64,000 nt of DNA from Amoebidium appalachense (lineage: Eukaryota; Ichthyosporea). Below the pieces are notes generated by a model that made no database searches, had not been told where the DNA came from, and was given only the letters and a program-made list of their open reading frames with translations. Location of the stretch: NCBI GenBank assembly GCA_963693365.1, contig CAVNZM010000017.1:496001-560000 (forward strand). The letters are read 5' to 3'. The translations under genes and the position numbers were made by a program. Below, in pieces: positions 46,476-57,268 of the stretch (positions within the stretch are counted from its first letter, which is position 1; the number at the start of each line of letters is the position of its first letter).

Positions 46476-46523
<48 letters not shown>

Positions 46524-46638
46524 ACATACACACACACAAACACCACACACACACACACACATACACACACACACACATGCACACACACATGCAGGTTCTC
46601 AGATAGTTCACTCGCCTGCGGCAGCATCTTCAAGTTAA
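45034..46638 (+). CDS. small Cys/His-rich protein of unknown function
   Basis: Proposed exons 45034-45066, 45168-45536, 45997-46093 and 46595-46638, GT-AG and in phase, giving 180 residues and an AATAAA at 46,681. The first exon is MSDSPADAQQK. Exon 2 ends with GQCVGY, QCKKKATEEGGLCVLHQ, a C-x12-C-x8-C-x2-H arrangement like the small zinc-binding modules found in many viral and protist proteins. Exon 3 has KCKKFLCANLVTCCEGYCVSH, a second Cys/His cluster. Zinc or nucleic-acid binding is plausible but inferred. The last exon is least certain: using the next AG (46,602) gives an alternative C-terminus. Introns have long C runs on the sense strand. The TATA box and the tandem promoter-like units lie upstream. 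Confidence 0.5.
45790..46440. repeat. poly(C)-rich introns of the Cys/His gene
   Basis: Repeated C runs of 15-30 bases from 45,794 to 45,972 and from 46,101 to 46,430, then a CA tract to 46,585. All are on the sense strand. Confidence 0.85.
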
Positions 46639-46680
46639 CGAAGCCACCACCAAGCTACTAGGGACTGCCGTTAATTTAGT

Positions 46681-46686
46681 AATAAA
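46681..46686 (+). terminator. AATAAA polyadenylation signal
   Basis: AATAAA 43 bases after the proposed TAA of the Cys/His-rich gene, followed by A-rich sequence and then a C run. Confidence 0.55.
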
Positions 46687-46744
46687 AGAAAGTGATAAAA
46701 AAACCTTGAGTCCGGGTCCTTAACCCCCCCCCCCCCCCCCCCAT

Positions 46745-47270
46745 CCTTTTGCATACATGAATATGCAGGCTGAATGTACATGTACACGGTAGTTGTACTA
46801 CTGGAATATACCATCTTCTTCATATTCATTAGCATTCATATTCATATTCAATATTATCTGAGATGTGCCCAGCTACTATCCATGTATGTTCACGAAGAGT
46901 ATGGGGTTAGTACACATGAGTACCATATGGACACTATGCGGTGCAATGGAATACATAGTGTATAGGTGATATTCAGAGGGTATTCATAGGATATTGTGTG
47001 GTACCAGTGACTGTTCAGTATGAGTATTTGGGTTGGTATACTATACGTGTTCATAGTGTGTTACAAGAATACAATCGAATACGCGTTGCGTGGGTATTAC
47101 TTGAATGTTCGTCATTAGGTATTCACATATATTCCGCATGTGTTCCATATGTGTTCGTCTGACATTCATAAGGCATTCATGAATACATGGTGCCCGTTAG
47201 TGTTCATTGGAATGCCATACACGTGTACGAGTGTATCATTTAATGTTCTGGCTGAATATTCATGGTCGCG
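46745..47270. repeat. field of TATTCAT / GTTCAT / GAATACA words
   Basis: Roughly two dozen variants of one degenerate word (TATTCAT and its complement ATGAATA, with GTTCAT, GAATGTT and GAATACA) recur about every 20 bases. There is no fixed period and no reading frame. The stretch lies between the Cys/His gene and the gypsy fragment. Confidence 0.65.
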
Positions 47271-47372
47271 TTTTGGACAGTATATTCCAATAATATTCAA
47301 GTACACCCCGGGGGGGTTTGCTGATGTATGTGCCCGAAATCCTTCGTGCTGATTTATTAAGAAGTGTGCACG

Positions 47373-48710
47373 ACGGGGGGGGCTCATACTGGCATTGAAC
47401 GAACTTACGAAAGATTATACAATTATTATTGGCCACGCATGCACAAAGATATCACTGCTTACTAAGTGAATGCCTGCACACAGTGCCAAGGCCGTAACGA
47501 TAACCCACACTTGAGAAGTAGGCCATTTGAACAGAGATACGAAAATTTAAAAATGTTCTCTCGTGTTTCTGTTGACCTTATGGGTCCGTTCACAGAAACG
47601 AAAAATGGTAATACTTTCATTTGTGTGTTTATGGATATGGCAACGAAGTATTTAATCACTGTGCCCATCCAATCTAAGCATGCCGTTAATGTTGCACATG
47701 CACTCATGAATGTAATTTGCTATATACACGGCCCCCCTCGTACACTCTTGAGTGATCAGGGTTCAGAATTTCTCAATGAGCTAATTATTGAGATTTGCCG
47801 TATAGCAAATATTGCACAAGTGAGCACCTCTGCATATCACCCACAAAGCAACGGTTCCAATGAAAGGTCTCATAGATTTATTAATAATGCACTCTCAAAG
47901 TACGTTAATTATGAGCACACTAATTGGGACACTCTGTTGCCGGTGGTTACACATGCATACAACACAACAACACACAAAATTTTGCAATGTACACCGTATT
48001 ATCTTGTGTACGGGCAAGAAGCAACACAATTCCCTGACGTTGCCCTTCTTAGCAGTAACCACCCCGCACTCAAGGACCCAGAGTGGAAGGCATACCGGCG
48101 AGAGTTACTAGCCCGTCTGCCTCTGCTCCGTGCTGTGGTCCAGCAACGTGCCGTACGAGAGCCCCCAAGCCCCTCGGTGGCTCGTGAATTTGAGAAGGGT
48201 GCACGGATACGTGTTCGGAATCAAGCCAAAAATATCGGTGCCTGGGATGTACGGTGGATTACGGGTTACGAAATCGTCAAAAGGGTCGGCCCGGTCACGT
48301 ACGAGATCCGAAGCTTAGCAACTATGAAGAAATCTAAGTGGCACGTGGACGATATTCAGCTTGAATTGAGTGAGCAAAATAGAATTCGGCCTCAAGATCT
48401 CTCTCACCTCCCGGACACAGGCGAAAGTCACAATTTCAACAAGGTTCTGCCGGACGAGTGGGTGGTGGAAAAGGTGCTTGACGTAAGAATTCAGAAACGG
48501 CGCAAGCAATCCACCCCTTACAAGTGGTACCAGATCAAGTGGGCAGGCAAAGATGATTCATTCACCTCTTGGGAGTGTGAGAGGGGGTTTACACACTTTT
48601 TATTGCGTGGACATTGCCGGAGGCCCAGCCACATTCGACGGCCTACTGCGTTTTCCAGCACAGCCAATCAAATGCAGCCAGTGACATATGTACATGCTAG
48701 GCAACAATGA
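47373..48710 (+). pseudogene. gypsy-type (chromovirus-like) integrase plus chromodomain fragment
   Basis: The frame gives the end of an HHCC zinc finger (AHTGIERTYERL, YYWPRM, CTQC), then the integrase core. Catalytic residues are visible: Asp in DLMGPF, Asp in SDQGSEF and, exactly 35 residues later, Glu in SNERSHR (DD35E). A C-terminal chromodomain follows (EWVVEKVLDVR, WYQIKWAGKDDSFTSWE), the module that steers chromovirus integration to marked histones. The frame is broken by a TAA at 47,463 inside the zinc finger. Upstream protease, reverse transcriptase and RNase H are absent, replaced by the short-word field. From 47,466 on, 414 codons are open. It is a truncated retrotransposon. Confidence 0.85.
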
Positions 48711-48744
48711 GCGCCATCGTAGGATCTGACACCCCTATTACATA

Positions 48745-51339
48745 TTATGGGTAAGCAGATGCTAGCATCGGTAGCTCCGACAGAAAGTTAAGGCACCGGA
48801 TCACAATATCATACTGTGCAGCATTAATAAGGTGATCTAGGATAGTCATCTTAAAACGGATATATTGAGGAAGAGATGAAGAAAAGAGAATAAAACCGCC
48901 AATAACCTCCGGTTCTAATACATTAGCTAACAGGTTGCATTTATTGATAGATATGCAGCCGCGAGTAAACCGCCCCCCACACATATTACACATACGAGCA
49001 GGAGACACCAGAAACCGATTACACCGCCAAGCCATAATCATCTTTGCGTTTTTACACCACACCACATTACGAATAAACGAATCTATGTATGAACGAGACT
49101 CTCTAACCGTATCCGCCATATAGGCTACTAGTAGTTGGTGTTTGTGCGGTCCTAACACCGGAAGGGACTCAACACGTAGAGTAAAAAGATATCTATCAGC
49201 CATAGACTTGAAACTATTCATATTCACACTATGATCTAGCCGTACCTCCGGGGGGGTCGCCAGCCATTCCACATAGCGCTCGGCAATGGGCAGAGACGAT
49301 GGGGAAGGGAAGAGGTACAGGGGCGAATCCGGCGGGGATGCGTGTAGCCGGAAGAGCGGGTGGTCCGGGGCACAAGCGGACAGGCGGGTGATGTGCTCGT
49401 GAAATTTAAGGGCTAATTCGTGTACGCGTTGTGATGGTGGTGTGAGTGCGTAGAGAGAATCAAAAAGGCGTCTAGGGATAGGTGTGGAAAGACCAGTGAG
49501 AAACATACAACAAGTTGTGTAATGGAAATCATCTAATGATTTGAGGACATTAGTAACAGTATCAGGGGGTGCCATAGCTAGTAAGGGCAACCCGTATTCC
49601 GACAAAGGGCGAATATATGTGCGAAATATACTAAGACGATTGTATAGGTGGACAGTATGAGAAAGAGAAGCAAGATACACATCCCGAAATAACCGAAGAC
49701 ACCTGCCTGCACTCTCCACCCGACGGTCGATCATCCGTTTGAAACATATGCCCCATTCGTCCACCGGAATCCCCAAATACTTGTATTCGATTGGGCGAGG
49801 GAGGGGACTGCCGAAAATACAAACGTCGTCCCATGCCGGTATCGATTTTGATAAAAGGGCACACTTTTTGACATTAATCTGCATATCGTTGCGCTGGCAC
49901 CAATGTTCAACCACACGAATGTATTGCCGTAGTTCGAGAGGATCGGATGACATAAGCACAATATCGTCGGCAAAAAAGAGGGCGGGAGGAGCCTGGGATG
50001 GCAACCCCCCGTCAATTTGTGCCGCAGAAAGAGTGTCGGCTAAATCATCAATATACAGGTTGAAAAGAAGAGGACTTAGCAGGGACCCTTGAAGTACCCC
50101 GCGCGTGCGGGTAAACCCTGGGGATAGCCGCCCATTAACCACCGCTCGTCCGCGTGTAAACGTAAACATAGCTTCCAGTAGCCGACCCATTTGGAATGGG
50201 ACACCGCGAGTGGCTAACTTGGCCCACAGGCGAGGGAGGTCGACCGTGTCGTACGCGTTCTTAAAATCGATAAATACGAGGTGCTCGGTATCACTTTGAG
50301 TTGCATTATGTAGAGTGAGGATTTGTGCGTAACATGAGTGTCGATGCCGAAACGCCGCCTGAAGAGGGCTCAGCTGGGAAGCCTGCTTAAGGGTGGGGTT
50401 ACGGGAAAAGGCCTGTAAAAGGCCACTTTCGAATAATCGGCGAAAAACGGACGTAAGGGTGATAGGGCGAAATTCGTGGATGGGACCCTGTGCAACCGTT
50501 TTCTTGATGGGAAACACTAAGGTGGCTAGCCACTCCGAGGGCACTTTACCGACATCAGAATACCAGCTAAACAACTCGCTAAGAATACATGTAAGTGGTG
50601 GCGGCGGGCCACGCTTTTCGTCTTTCTCGGGTCGGGGTGGGATGAGTACCTTAAGTAGTGCCATAGGGATGCCGTCCGGCCCGCACGCTTTGCGGGACGG
50701 GTAACGGGAGACTAACTGCCATACCGCATCTGGGGTAAAAAGTTCCCCCAATTCCGCCCCAAACTCAGCCGGCCCCGCTGGCCACGCCGTGTGTGGTGGT
50801 GGTGGTGTGTCGGAGGGTGGAACAAAAACAGGAGGGGGCGCCTGCCCCAGGTCCGTGGCCATACATGTCGGGTTACGTTTAAACAGGGTGCCGTAAAAGG
50901 AATCGGTTGCAGATTCCGGGTCGGATGACGGGTCGGCCGTTATTCGAATCGAATGATCGCCGCGATCAATCTTCCGAATATTACCCAATAGCATGTGATA
51001 CGGTAGAGGCTTACGTAAGGCAGCCTCCGCTCGAGGGCCGCGAGTGTGTGTAGTTCGTGCTTGTGGGTAAACTTGGGCACCTAAACAGGCATATTCACCT
51101 ATGTCCCACAAGGTTTCTCGTACTGTAGACCAGACGCTATCGATGAAGGTCTGGTCGGTGCGTAGTGGGGTTTGGCGTCCATCACGCACAAGCGATAATA
51201 GACTCGGTTGCGTGTGAGAAAGACTTAGCCTGCCCGGACAAGATCCGAGAGTTCCACCAACGCAGAGGTGACCTTGCATCGTTCCACGGATACATTGACT
51301 CATTGTGTGGAGCATGGTGACGTATGTCGAGGACGACAT
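48745..51339 (-). CDS. non-LTR retrotransposon reverse transcriptase, 864 residues, intact
   Basis: One uninterrupted frame from an ATG at 51,339. Reverse transcriptase landmarks in order: KACGPDGIP, EFRPITL, SPLQAAFRHRHSC, the motif A aspartate in FIDFKNAYDTV, RGVLQGSLLSPLLFNLYIDDL, the catalytic FFADDIVL and QINVKKCALL. After about residue 760 comes a cysteine cluster, CNMCGGRF with CISINKC. LINE-type proteins copy RNA at a nicked target. No endonuclease domain is seen upstream in this frame or in 51,340-51,960, so the ORF may be 5'-truncated or use another nuclease. Its 3' end lies 34 bases from the gypsy fragment, in opposite orientation. Lack of stops suggests recent insertion. Confidence 0.88.
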   Translation of the reverse strand: MSSSTYVTMLHTMSQCIRGTMQGHLCVGGTLGSCPGRLSLSHTQPSLLSLVRDGRQTPLRTDQTFIDSVWSTVRETLWDIGEYACLGAQVYPQARTTHTRGPRAEAALRKPLPYHMLLGNIRKIDRGDHSIRITADPSSDPESATDSFYGTLFKRNPTCMATDLGQAPPPVFVPPSDTPPPPHTAWPAGPAEFGAELGELFTPDAVWQLVSRYPSRKACGPDGIPMALLKVLIPPRPEKDEKRGPPPPLTCILSELFSWYSDVGKVPSEWLATLVFPIKKTVAQGPIHEFRPITLTSVFRRLFESGLLQAFSRNPTLKQASQLSPLQAAFRHRHSCYAQILTLHNATQSDTEHLVFIDFKNAYDTVDLPRLWAKLATRGVPFQMGRLLEAMFTFTRGRAVVNGRLSPGFTRTRGVLQGSLLSPLLFNLYIDDLADTLSAAQIDGGLPSQAPPALFFADDIVLMSSDPLELRQYIRVVEHWCQRNDMQINVKKCALLSKSIPAWDDVCIFGSPLPRPIEYKYLGIPVDEWGICFKRMIDRRVESAGRCLRLFRDVYLASLSHTVHLYNRLSIFRTYIRPLSEYGLPLLAMAPPDTVTNVLKSLDDFHYTTCCMFLTGLSTPIPRRLFDSLYALTPPSQRVHELALKFHEHITRLSACAPDHPLFRLHASPPDSPLYLFPSPSSLPIAERYVEWLATPPEVRLDHSVNMNSFKSMADRYLFTLRVESLPVLGPHKHQLLVAYMADTVRESRSYIDSFIRNVVWCKNAKMIMAWRCNRFLVSPARMCNMCGGRFTRGCISINKCNLLANVLEPEVIGGFILFSSSLPQYIRFKMTILDHLINAAQYDIVIRCLNFLSELPMLASAYP

Positions 51340-52000
51340 ACTTCTTTTTACGGTGGGGCGTGTGGTATATTATACCGGATATCTAGTATGGATGTACACA
51401 GGTTGAGATATACGCGCACGTGTACATGTATATATACCACTGTGTTTGATCTTAGGTAGGCCAGCATGCATGTCCCTCCCAGTCTTGTGCGCATGAGCAT
51501 GGAGTTAAACATATGTGCACGTGCAACTTGCAGGATTATTCATGGGAAAACAGATATAATAGCCACATGGGACCGACACGTAGCAGAGGAACCATGAGCG
51601 TTAAGTTATAGTTTTATCATGGGAAAATATGCAAGTAGCCGTGAGGTATGACTGTGGAATGCATCGATAATCAAGTACTGTCACCCGATTGGCTCAATAG
51701 GTTTATTGGAACCGTGATAAAGCCGTGGGACAGAACCGTGAACCGTATGTGATTGGCTCTCGTAGCAAAAAAGCACATACCGATGCGCATGTCTGAGCCG
51801 CTGTGCGAGCTCCGTTATAAGGGCATGTCGGGGGCTTCAGAGCTCACTCAGTGTGCTCGGCTTACTAGGTGTAAGTAGGACTAGCACGTAACTAAGCAAA
51901 GCGTGGTCTAGTCAACCCCGTTCATTTATAAACATATTGTTTGTCACAGACACACGATCTTATTATACAACAGTTGGACAATACCATAATTTGACACAAA
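51340..52000. other. region upstream of the LINE ORF, LTR-like in part
   Basis: Contains ATTGG words (51,690-51,755) and TTATAAGGGC at 51,814 followed by a GC-mixed stretch ending near TTTGTCACAGA. That resembles the U3-R-U5 layout of an LTR, possibly that of the gypsy fragment split by the LINE. No second copy exists in the window to prove it. Confidence 0.25.
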
Positions 52001-52009
52001 ATTATCCTA

Positions 52010-52380
52010 CATTTTATATATTCATAACTTATTGACAATACTCCGCAAGCAATAGTATAATACCGAATAAATACATTGACAATATCGAGATTGTATTGTT
52101 AATAGGCACACGTACACGCGTTTTGAGATATTGCCAGTACATTACTCATACGGTATATAGTTATTGGTGGTAGACCCGGCATGGTATGACAATAATATCA
52201 AAATATGTTGCCGATATTACGTCAATATTACAGTTCTATTACACTTCTATAGCGTCTCTACCACAGAAAATCTCTACTCGCAATACATTGGCAATGGATA
52301 ATTGATATTACTTCAGTATTAATCTGGTATTTTTACGATTTTGGCAATAGATAATAGCCTCACAATATTGGCAATACCGC
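52010..52380. repeat. field of CAATATTG / TTGGCAATA words
   Basis: AT-rich stretch where variants of TTGACAATA, CAATATT, GGCAATA and ATATTACG recur about a dozen or more times on both strands at irregular spacing. No gene is present. Confidence 0.55.
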
Positions 52381-52675
52381 CGGGAAGTTTGCTGATGTCG
52401 GTTAAGGAACAAAGAACAATATCGTCCGCAAAAAGGAGACCCGGTACACGACGGGTATGTAGTTGGCCAAAGGGTTCGAGGGCGCAGGCTAAATCGTCAA
52501 TGAAAACGTCAAACAACAACGGACTCAGGAGGGACCCCTGCAGAAGACCCCGGGAACGGGAAAAACCGGGTGTTAATGTTCCATTGACCGCCGCGCGTCC
52601 GCGGGTGGTATCGAACAACACTTGCAGAAGACGGCCAAAGGGGGCTGGTAAGCCCCGCATAGCTAGCTTATACTG
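52375..52675 (-). pseudogene. fragment of a related non-LTR reverse transcriptase
   Basis: Minus-strand frame with TTRGRAAVNGTLTPGFSRSR, GLLQGSLLSPLLFDVFIDDL and GLLFADDIVL, closely matching the corresponding part of the 864-residue element. Only motifs B and C remain, with short-word repeat sequence on one side. Confidence 0.8.
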
Positions 52676-52754
52676 AAATATTTTCTTTTGACTGGATTTA
52701 TTCGACGGAAAGATATGCAAGTATGCACGGCATACTGAGAAGACAAAAAAAACT

Positions 52755-53110
52755 TCACGAATTATCCAGTAACAAGTGCATACTGAGATACCTGAACACT
52801 GTGTGAAAATCATATAAATACTCAATGTGACGACCAACAGAATTCAACAAAAAGTCTAAAGTGTTCACATTGCCAGCTAGTGTAGCAGATACCCGTAGGG
52901 AAAGAGGCAAAACGCGACATAAAAATTCACACCGATCAACATGCTTGCGATTAAAAAGGTCAGCACAAAAGTGGCACCAGCGGCGATGAAAACAAGAATT
53001 ACAGCGCCACTGCACAACTTCCCAGGTAATATCAACATCAGAGCACCATACAGACTTATCTACTAGGGTGGTATCCATACGTACAACAGGAGAAATGTAT
53101 TCCTGCCAAA
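52755..53110 (-). pseudogene. C-terminal cysteine domain of a related non-LTR element
   Basis: Peptide RWCHFCADLFNRKHVDRCEF and following residues align with the CNMCGGRF-containing C-terminus of the 864-residue element. On the minus strand this C-terminal piece lies upstream of the reverse transcriptase piece at 52,675-52,375, the opposite of the natural order, so the two fragments are rearranged or come from two insertions. Confidence 0.6.
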
Positions 53111-53399
53111 GCTCCCAAAAAGCGATAATGATCAGTACGGTGTTGCCTAAGGAACATAACACATGCCGACTGAGTTTTACCTTTGATTTCTCTATCAGAA
53201 CGAGAAAGAAACTTATACTGTGTATGGTAATAACGCGAAAAGGCAGAAAAAACAGGAAGAGAAAAGAAAGAGGGAGTGAGATAGCGAGAGGAAGAATCAG
53301 GTGGAAAGAGGGTATACGTAGGCTAGCGCTGAGGACATGTTGCCCACCTGGCACTCAGTGCACTTGGAAAGTTTTATTGCCTGTCCATGCATATCATCG

Positions 53400-53709
53400 G
53401 GTTACCAAACAGTTCTGTAAAATAAAATAATAAAAATATTATAAAAAAATTGCAAGCAATTTAGAACATATTGCACTTGGTGGTTTTCAGCTACATGTTT
53501 TTGGAGGACCACAAGTAAACTTGGTACCTCGGCAATGGCAATCTCTCCCGGCCCTAGACTGATAACACAGTGTGGCAAGAAAGGGGGGGGGGGGGAGGGG
53601 GGGGGGGGGGGGGGGGGGATGGGGGGGGGGGGGATGGGGGGGGGGGGGGGGGGGTTTAAATGAAAGGGAAAAGGGTCATAACATTTGGCAGATCCGGCAA
53701 CTGCAGGAT

Positions 53710-53740
<31 letters not shown>

Positions 53741-54869
53741 AGGAAGTGTGAGGCGGGGGGGCCAAGGGGGGGGGGGGGGGGGGAAGCGTGAGGCGAGGGA
53801 GGGGGGGGGGGGGGGAGGGGAGAGGGAGGTAACAACCACACAACCCAACATCAATAACTGTTGGCGGCGCGGGCCCGGACCCGGCCCGGCCCGCCGTTTT
53901 ACACGCTGAACCCTTGTTAGCCCCAAAAAGTGACCTTCAGATCCATGCGCTGCTGCCTTATATAGTATAATCTGAAACTTTTGTCCCATGAAAATCGTTA
54001 TCGCTCCCAATTTGGAAAGTGACTTTCGGGCCAAAAAGCTACCTAATCGGATCGCTAAAACGGTTTGGGTCTCTGCCCGGTAGTATACCCGTGACTACTG
54101 AACCGGCCCGTATGAAAGGGATAGATATACGCGGCAGCGTTTTGATTCCTTTGCCAACTTCATGCCGAGTGAAGGGAGTACTTGCTTGTGTACTTACCCC
54201 CCCCAAATGAAAATTTTTGTGTTTTTCAATTTAAAGGTTTGGGCATTTCAGGGGCTGAACATTAGCATATATATGAATGACAGTGTACTGCGCGCAGCGT
54301 GCATGCTTTGGTGTCATCGATTGCATGATCATGAACATATATCCGGTTTATTTTGTTGTCAAAAAAAAGCATAAGCCATCTCTAATATATAGTAAGCTAT
54401 GAAGCCCAAATACGGAACGACACCCCTCAAACAACAGTTCTTTCCATCAAAGAGCACCCCTATTTCTGGTGTTATCTCTGATCCACACCCGCGCCGCTAT
54501 CTGCATGCGGAGCTTATGCCCCAGTCTCATTATGTTTTGGCGCCGGCGACAGCCGGCGCACAGACCTACTTGTAAATAAGAACATGCACCTAAAGTAAGA
54601 TCTTTCCCGTGGATCCTCCCCCCCCCCCCCCCCCCCTCCCACCTCTCCCTCCCCCGGGGCCCCATACTATGATATCTAGCCTATAGGCCCAATATTATAT
54701 GCCCCTTCCCTCCCCCCCCCCCCCCCTCTCCGGATCCCCGGACCCCACTTCCCTACCCGGAGGCTCGAGAGCTCCCCCCCCCTCCTCCCCCCCCCTCCCC
54801 CCCCCCCCCCCCCCTTCTTCATTGAGCCTCGGGAAGGGGCGGGGGTGGGGGGGGGGGGGGGGGGGGGGG
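53400..54869. repeat. G-run and C-run rich intergenic stretch
   Basis: G runs at 53,584-53,654, 53,712-53,740 and 53,767-53,814, C runs at 54,618-54,637 and 54,711-54,726, and C/G runs at 54,774-54,875. The mixed-sequence parts (53,840-54,600) hold no recognised gene. Confidence 0.7.
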
Positions 54870-55009
54870 GGGGGAGGGAAGTGGAAGGCGGGGGTGGATG
54901 CATGTCAGCCTAGGTGAATTCAATTGTTTAACTCCAGTGTACAGGACTGGTCTGAAGGCTTAAGAAAACAACGAGGAAATGGGGTCCAGTGGAGGTGGTG
55001 GTGGTGTTG

Positions 55010-55122
55010 TGTGTGTGTGTGTACACGTGCACGTATGTGTGTGGTTTTTTTAAGGGGTGAGTGGTGGTGGTGGTGGTGGTGGTGGTCACCGTGGTGGTGG
55101 TGTGTGTGTCTGGTGTGTGTGT

Positions 55123-55187
<65 letters not shown>
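55010..55187. repeat. (GGT)n, (GT)n and poly(G) run
   Basis: Mirror of 21,198-21,330. The G run at 55,137-55,187 is about 50 bases against about 28 in the other arm. Confidence 0.9.
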
Positions 55188-55188
<1 letters not shown>

Positions 55189-55902
55189 TAGAAAGAAAAA
55201 CTGCTCGTGGGTCACTGTTTTTCGTCACTGTATTTGTAACGGGCCGCTCATATTTATATAACTACTTTAAGTACACGTGTTCATTATCATATACGATGGC
55301 CAAATATAGAAATTTTGGCGTCGAAGTTCTTGGAGCTAAAAAAACGTTTAAAAGGGGGAAATAATAGCTTGGCCCCAAATTTACCTTGCCATTTTTAGCG
55401 AATGTATTTTTTATTCATGAGTTCTAGTAATTCAGTGAGTGCACGTGCCTGCCTCAGGCTGATCATGACAACTGCAACACACCATTCCTACATGGATATC
55501 AACCAAAAGAAAATAGTATCTACTGTGGTGGTCTCCTAAACCTTGTGCGGCATGCGCATACATGATATTACAGTGACGCATGTGCATATTATTGTTCTGT
55601 ACACCGGAGTGTGGTGCACGTGGCTGTTTTGTGCACATGTTACAATAGCAGCACGATCTCCCTAAACTCCATGTTTACACATCCCTCGCCCTGGCTCTTC
55701 CTTGTCGGTGCTCCAAAACACACACACAAATCCCCCTAGACTCAGTGCCTGCACATGGTCGCATTCACGTGCAGGTCACGTGACACATGCAATGCCATAC
55801 TGCCGTCTACAGCAACAACCACGGCAGCATGTATACCGGCCCAGCACGAAATATACTTATTGGCAGTCTGAACTCGCCCATTTTCTCTTTTTCATGTATG
55901 AC

Positions 55903-56047
55903 CCTGCTTTTTTGTGAAATCACCCTTTTTGGCCTCCCGGTAGTGGATTTTGCAGGATTTGACTTCTTTGAGGTCCAAAAACCTCAAATTTTCCGCGGCG
56001 GGGCCGGGGAGGGAGAATTCAAAAATTGCCCGCTCCTGATATGGTAC
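55903..56047 (-). mobile_element. R2 dispersed repeat (block C')
   Basis: Mirror of 20,327-20,470. The sequence just beyond its boundary differs between the arms: this arm has GCAGAGCAGGGGCCGC and the other a CCCGGGCC-type palindrome, so the edge has been rearranged in one of them. Confidence 0.6.
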
Positions 56048-56224
56048 GTATACCGCAGAGCAGGGGCCGCCTGCTTTTCATGTGGCGGGTCGAGGCGGAT
56101 TTTTGGCAACTTCAATATTGTTTAAACAAACCTAAGGGTTTGTAAAATACGCGTGTGCGGCGTATTGCAACGACATTTCGCGGTGCATCTTTGAGAGCAT
56201 TTGGTCAACTCCGTTGTTGATTAG

Positions 56225-56802
56225 TTGGTGGTCAACATCTGTGCAGTGTGGAGATTAAGCACACGCTGGTTACAGGGCTTGCTCTTGAAAAGGTACGAGT
56301 TTGCCATATTGTTAGTTTTTTCCTGCGTGCTGCTTTTTATTCTTTGTGAAAAGGAAGAAAATGTGTTTTGTGGAAGGGAGGTGGAAGGGAATATGTGTTC
56401 CGCAGGGTGGATGCTGGTAGCTACCAGTATGATTGTTATTTTCGTAGTGTAGGAACTACAAGGCAGGACGCTTGCAGCACTGTGCTAGAGTGGGCAAGGG
56501 TAGATGTTGTGGTGCGTGAGCTACTTGCACCAGAAATATTGCAAGAGCATCTGGGAAATCTTGGTGGTCTTTGTGAGGGACATCCACTCAAACAACCACT
56601 AGAATCATATAGCGTCCTAGATAGTGAATGCACTAGCATTGAACAAAAGATCTGGAAACGTAAATGGGGGGAAAATGGGTGTTCTCTAGTGCGTACAGAA
56701 GTCAAGGATTTATGTGTGCAAGAAGGGTATGTGCAAGAAGGGGCAGCTTTGAACGCACTGTATGGTGCTATGATGGTTGTTTCTGCTTATTTACCAAGGT
56801 GA
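56225..56802 (+). pseudogene. single-TM protein gene, frameshifted copy
   Basis: Counterpart of 20,167-19,589. A run GGGAGGGTGG in the intact arm is GGGAGGTGG here (near 56,378), a one-base loss that separates the membrane segment from the 140-residue domain. The domain itself is predicted to be identical. Either a real inactivating change or a homopolymer consensus error. Confidence 0.55.
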
Positions 56803-56903
56803 TTGCATCGAAAGTGTTCAGCAGGCGGAGTGTGATCTTAACTTACAGCAATGTGAACGTGAACAACATTTGCTGGATGGCTGAAATTGGGTTCACTCAA
56901 AGC

Positions 56904-56934
<31 letters not shown>

Positions 56935-57233
56935 TTGTCTATCCGTGTTCACACACTCACGTGCTAAGCTTGTGTGCCTTCCCTCCTTCTACTTTATCGG
57001 ATGTGTACTATGCATTGAATGACTTAACCCCCCTCCCCCCCCCCCCCCCCCTCCCCACCCATCCCCTCCATCCACACACACACACACACACACACACTCC
57101 CACTATACCGCTCACCTGGCGAATTTCACCCCTTCTTCCCGTCTGCATTCTCGTTCCTCCCCTCCCTCGCCCCCCAAACACCCACTTACCACCTTCTCTT
57201 TCCATTCACCCCTTTTACCTCCCTCCAACCCCT

Positions 57234-57268
<35 letters not shown>

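Noticed and set aside
51690-51960. Certain LTR of the gypsy fragment
   Set aside because: No second LTR, primer-binding site or target duplication is visible, so it is kept only as a low-confidence note.
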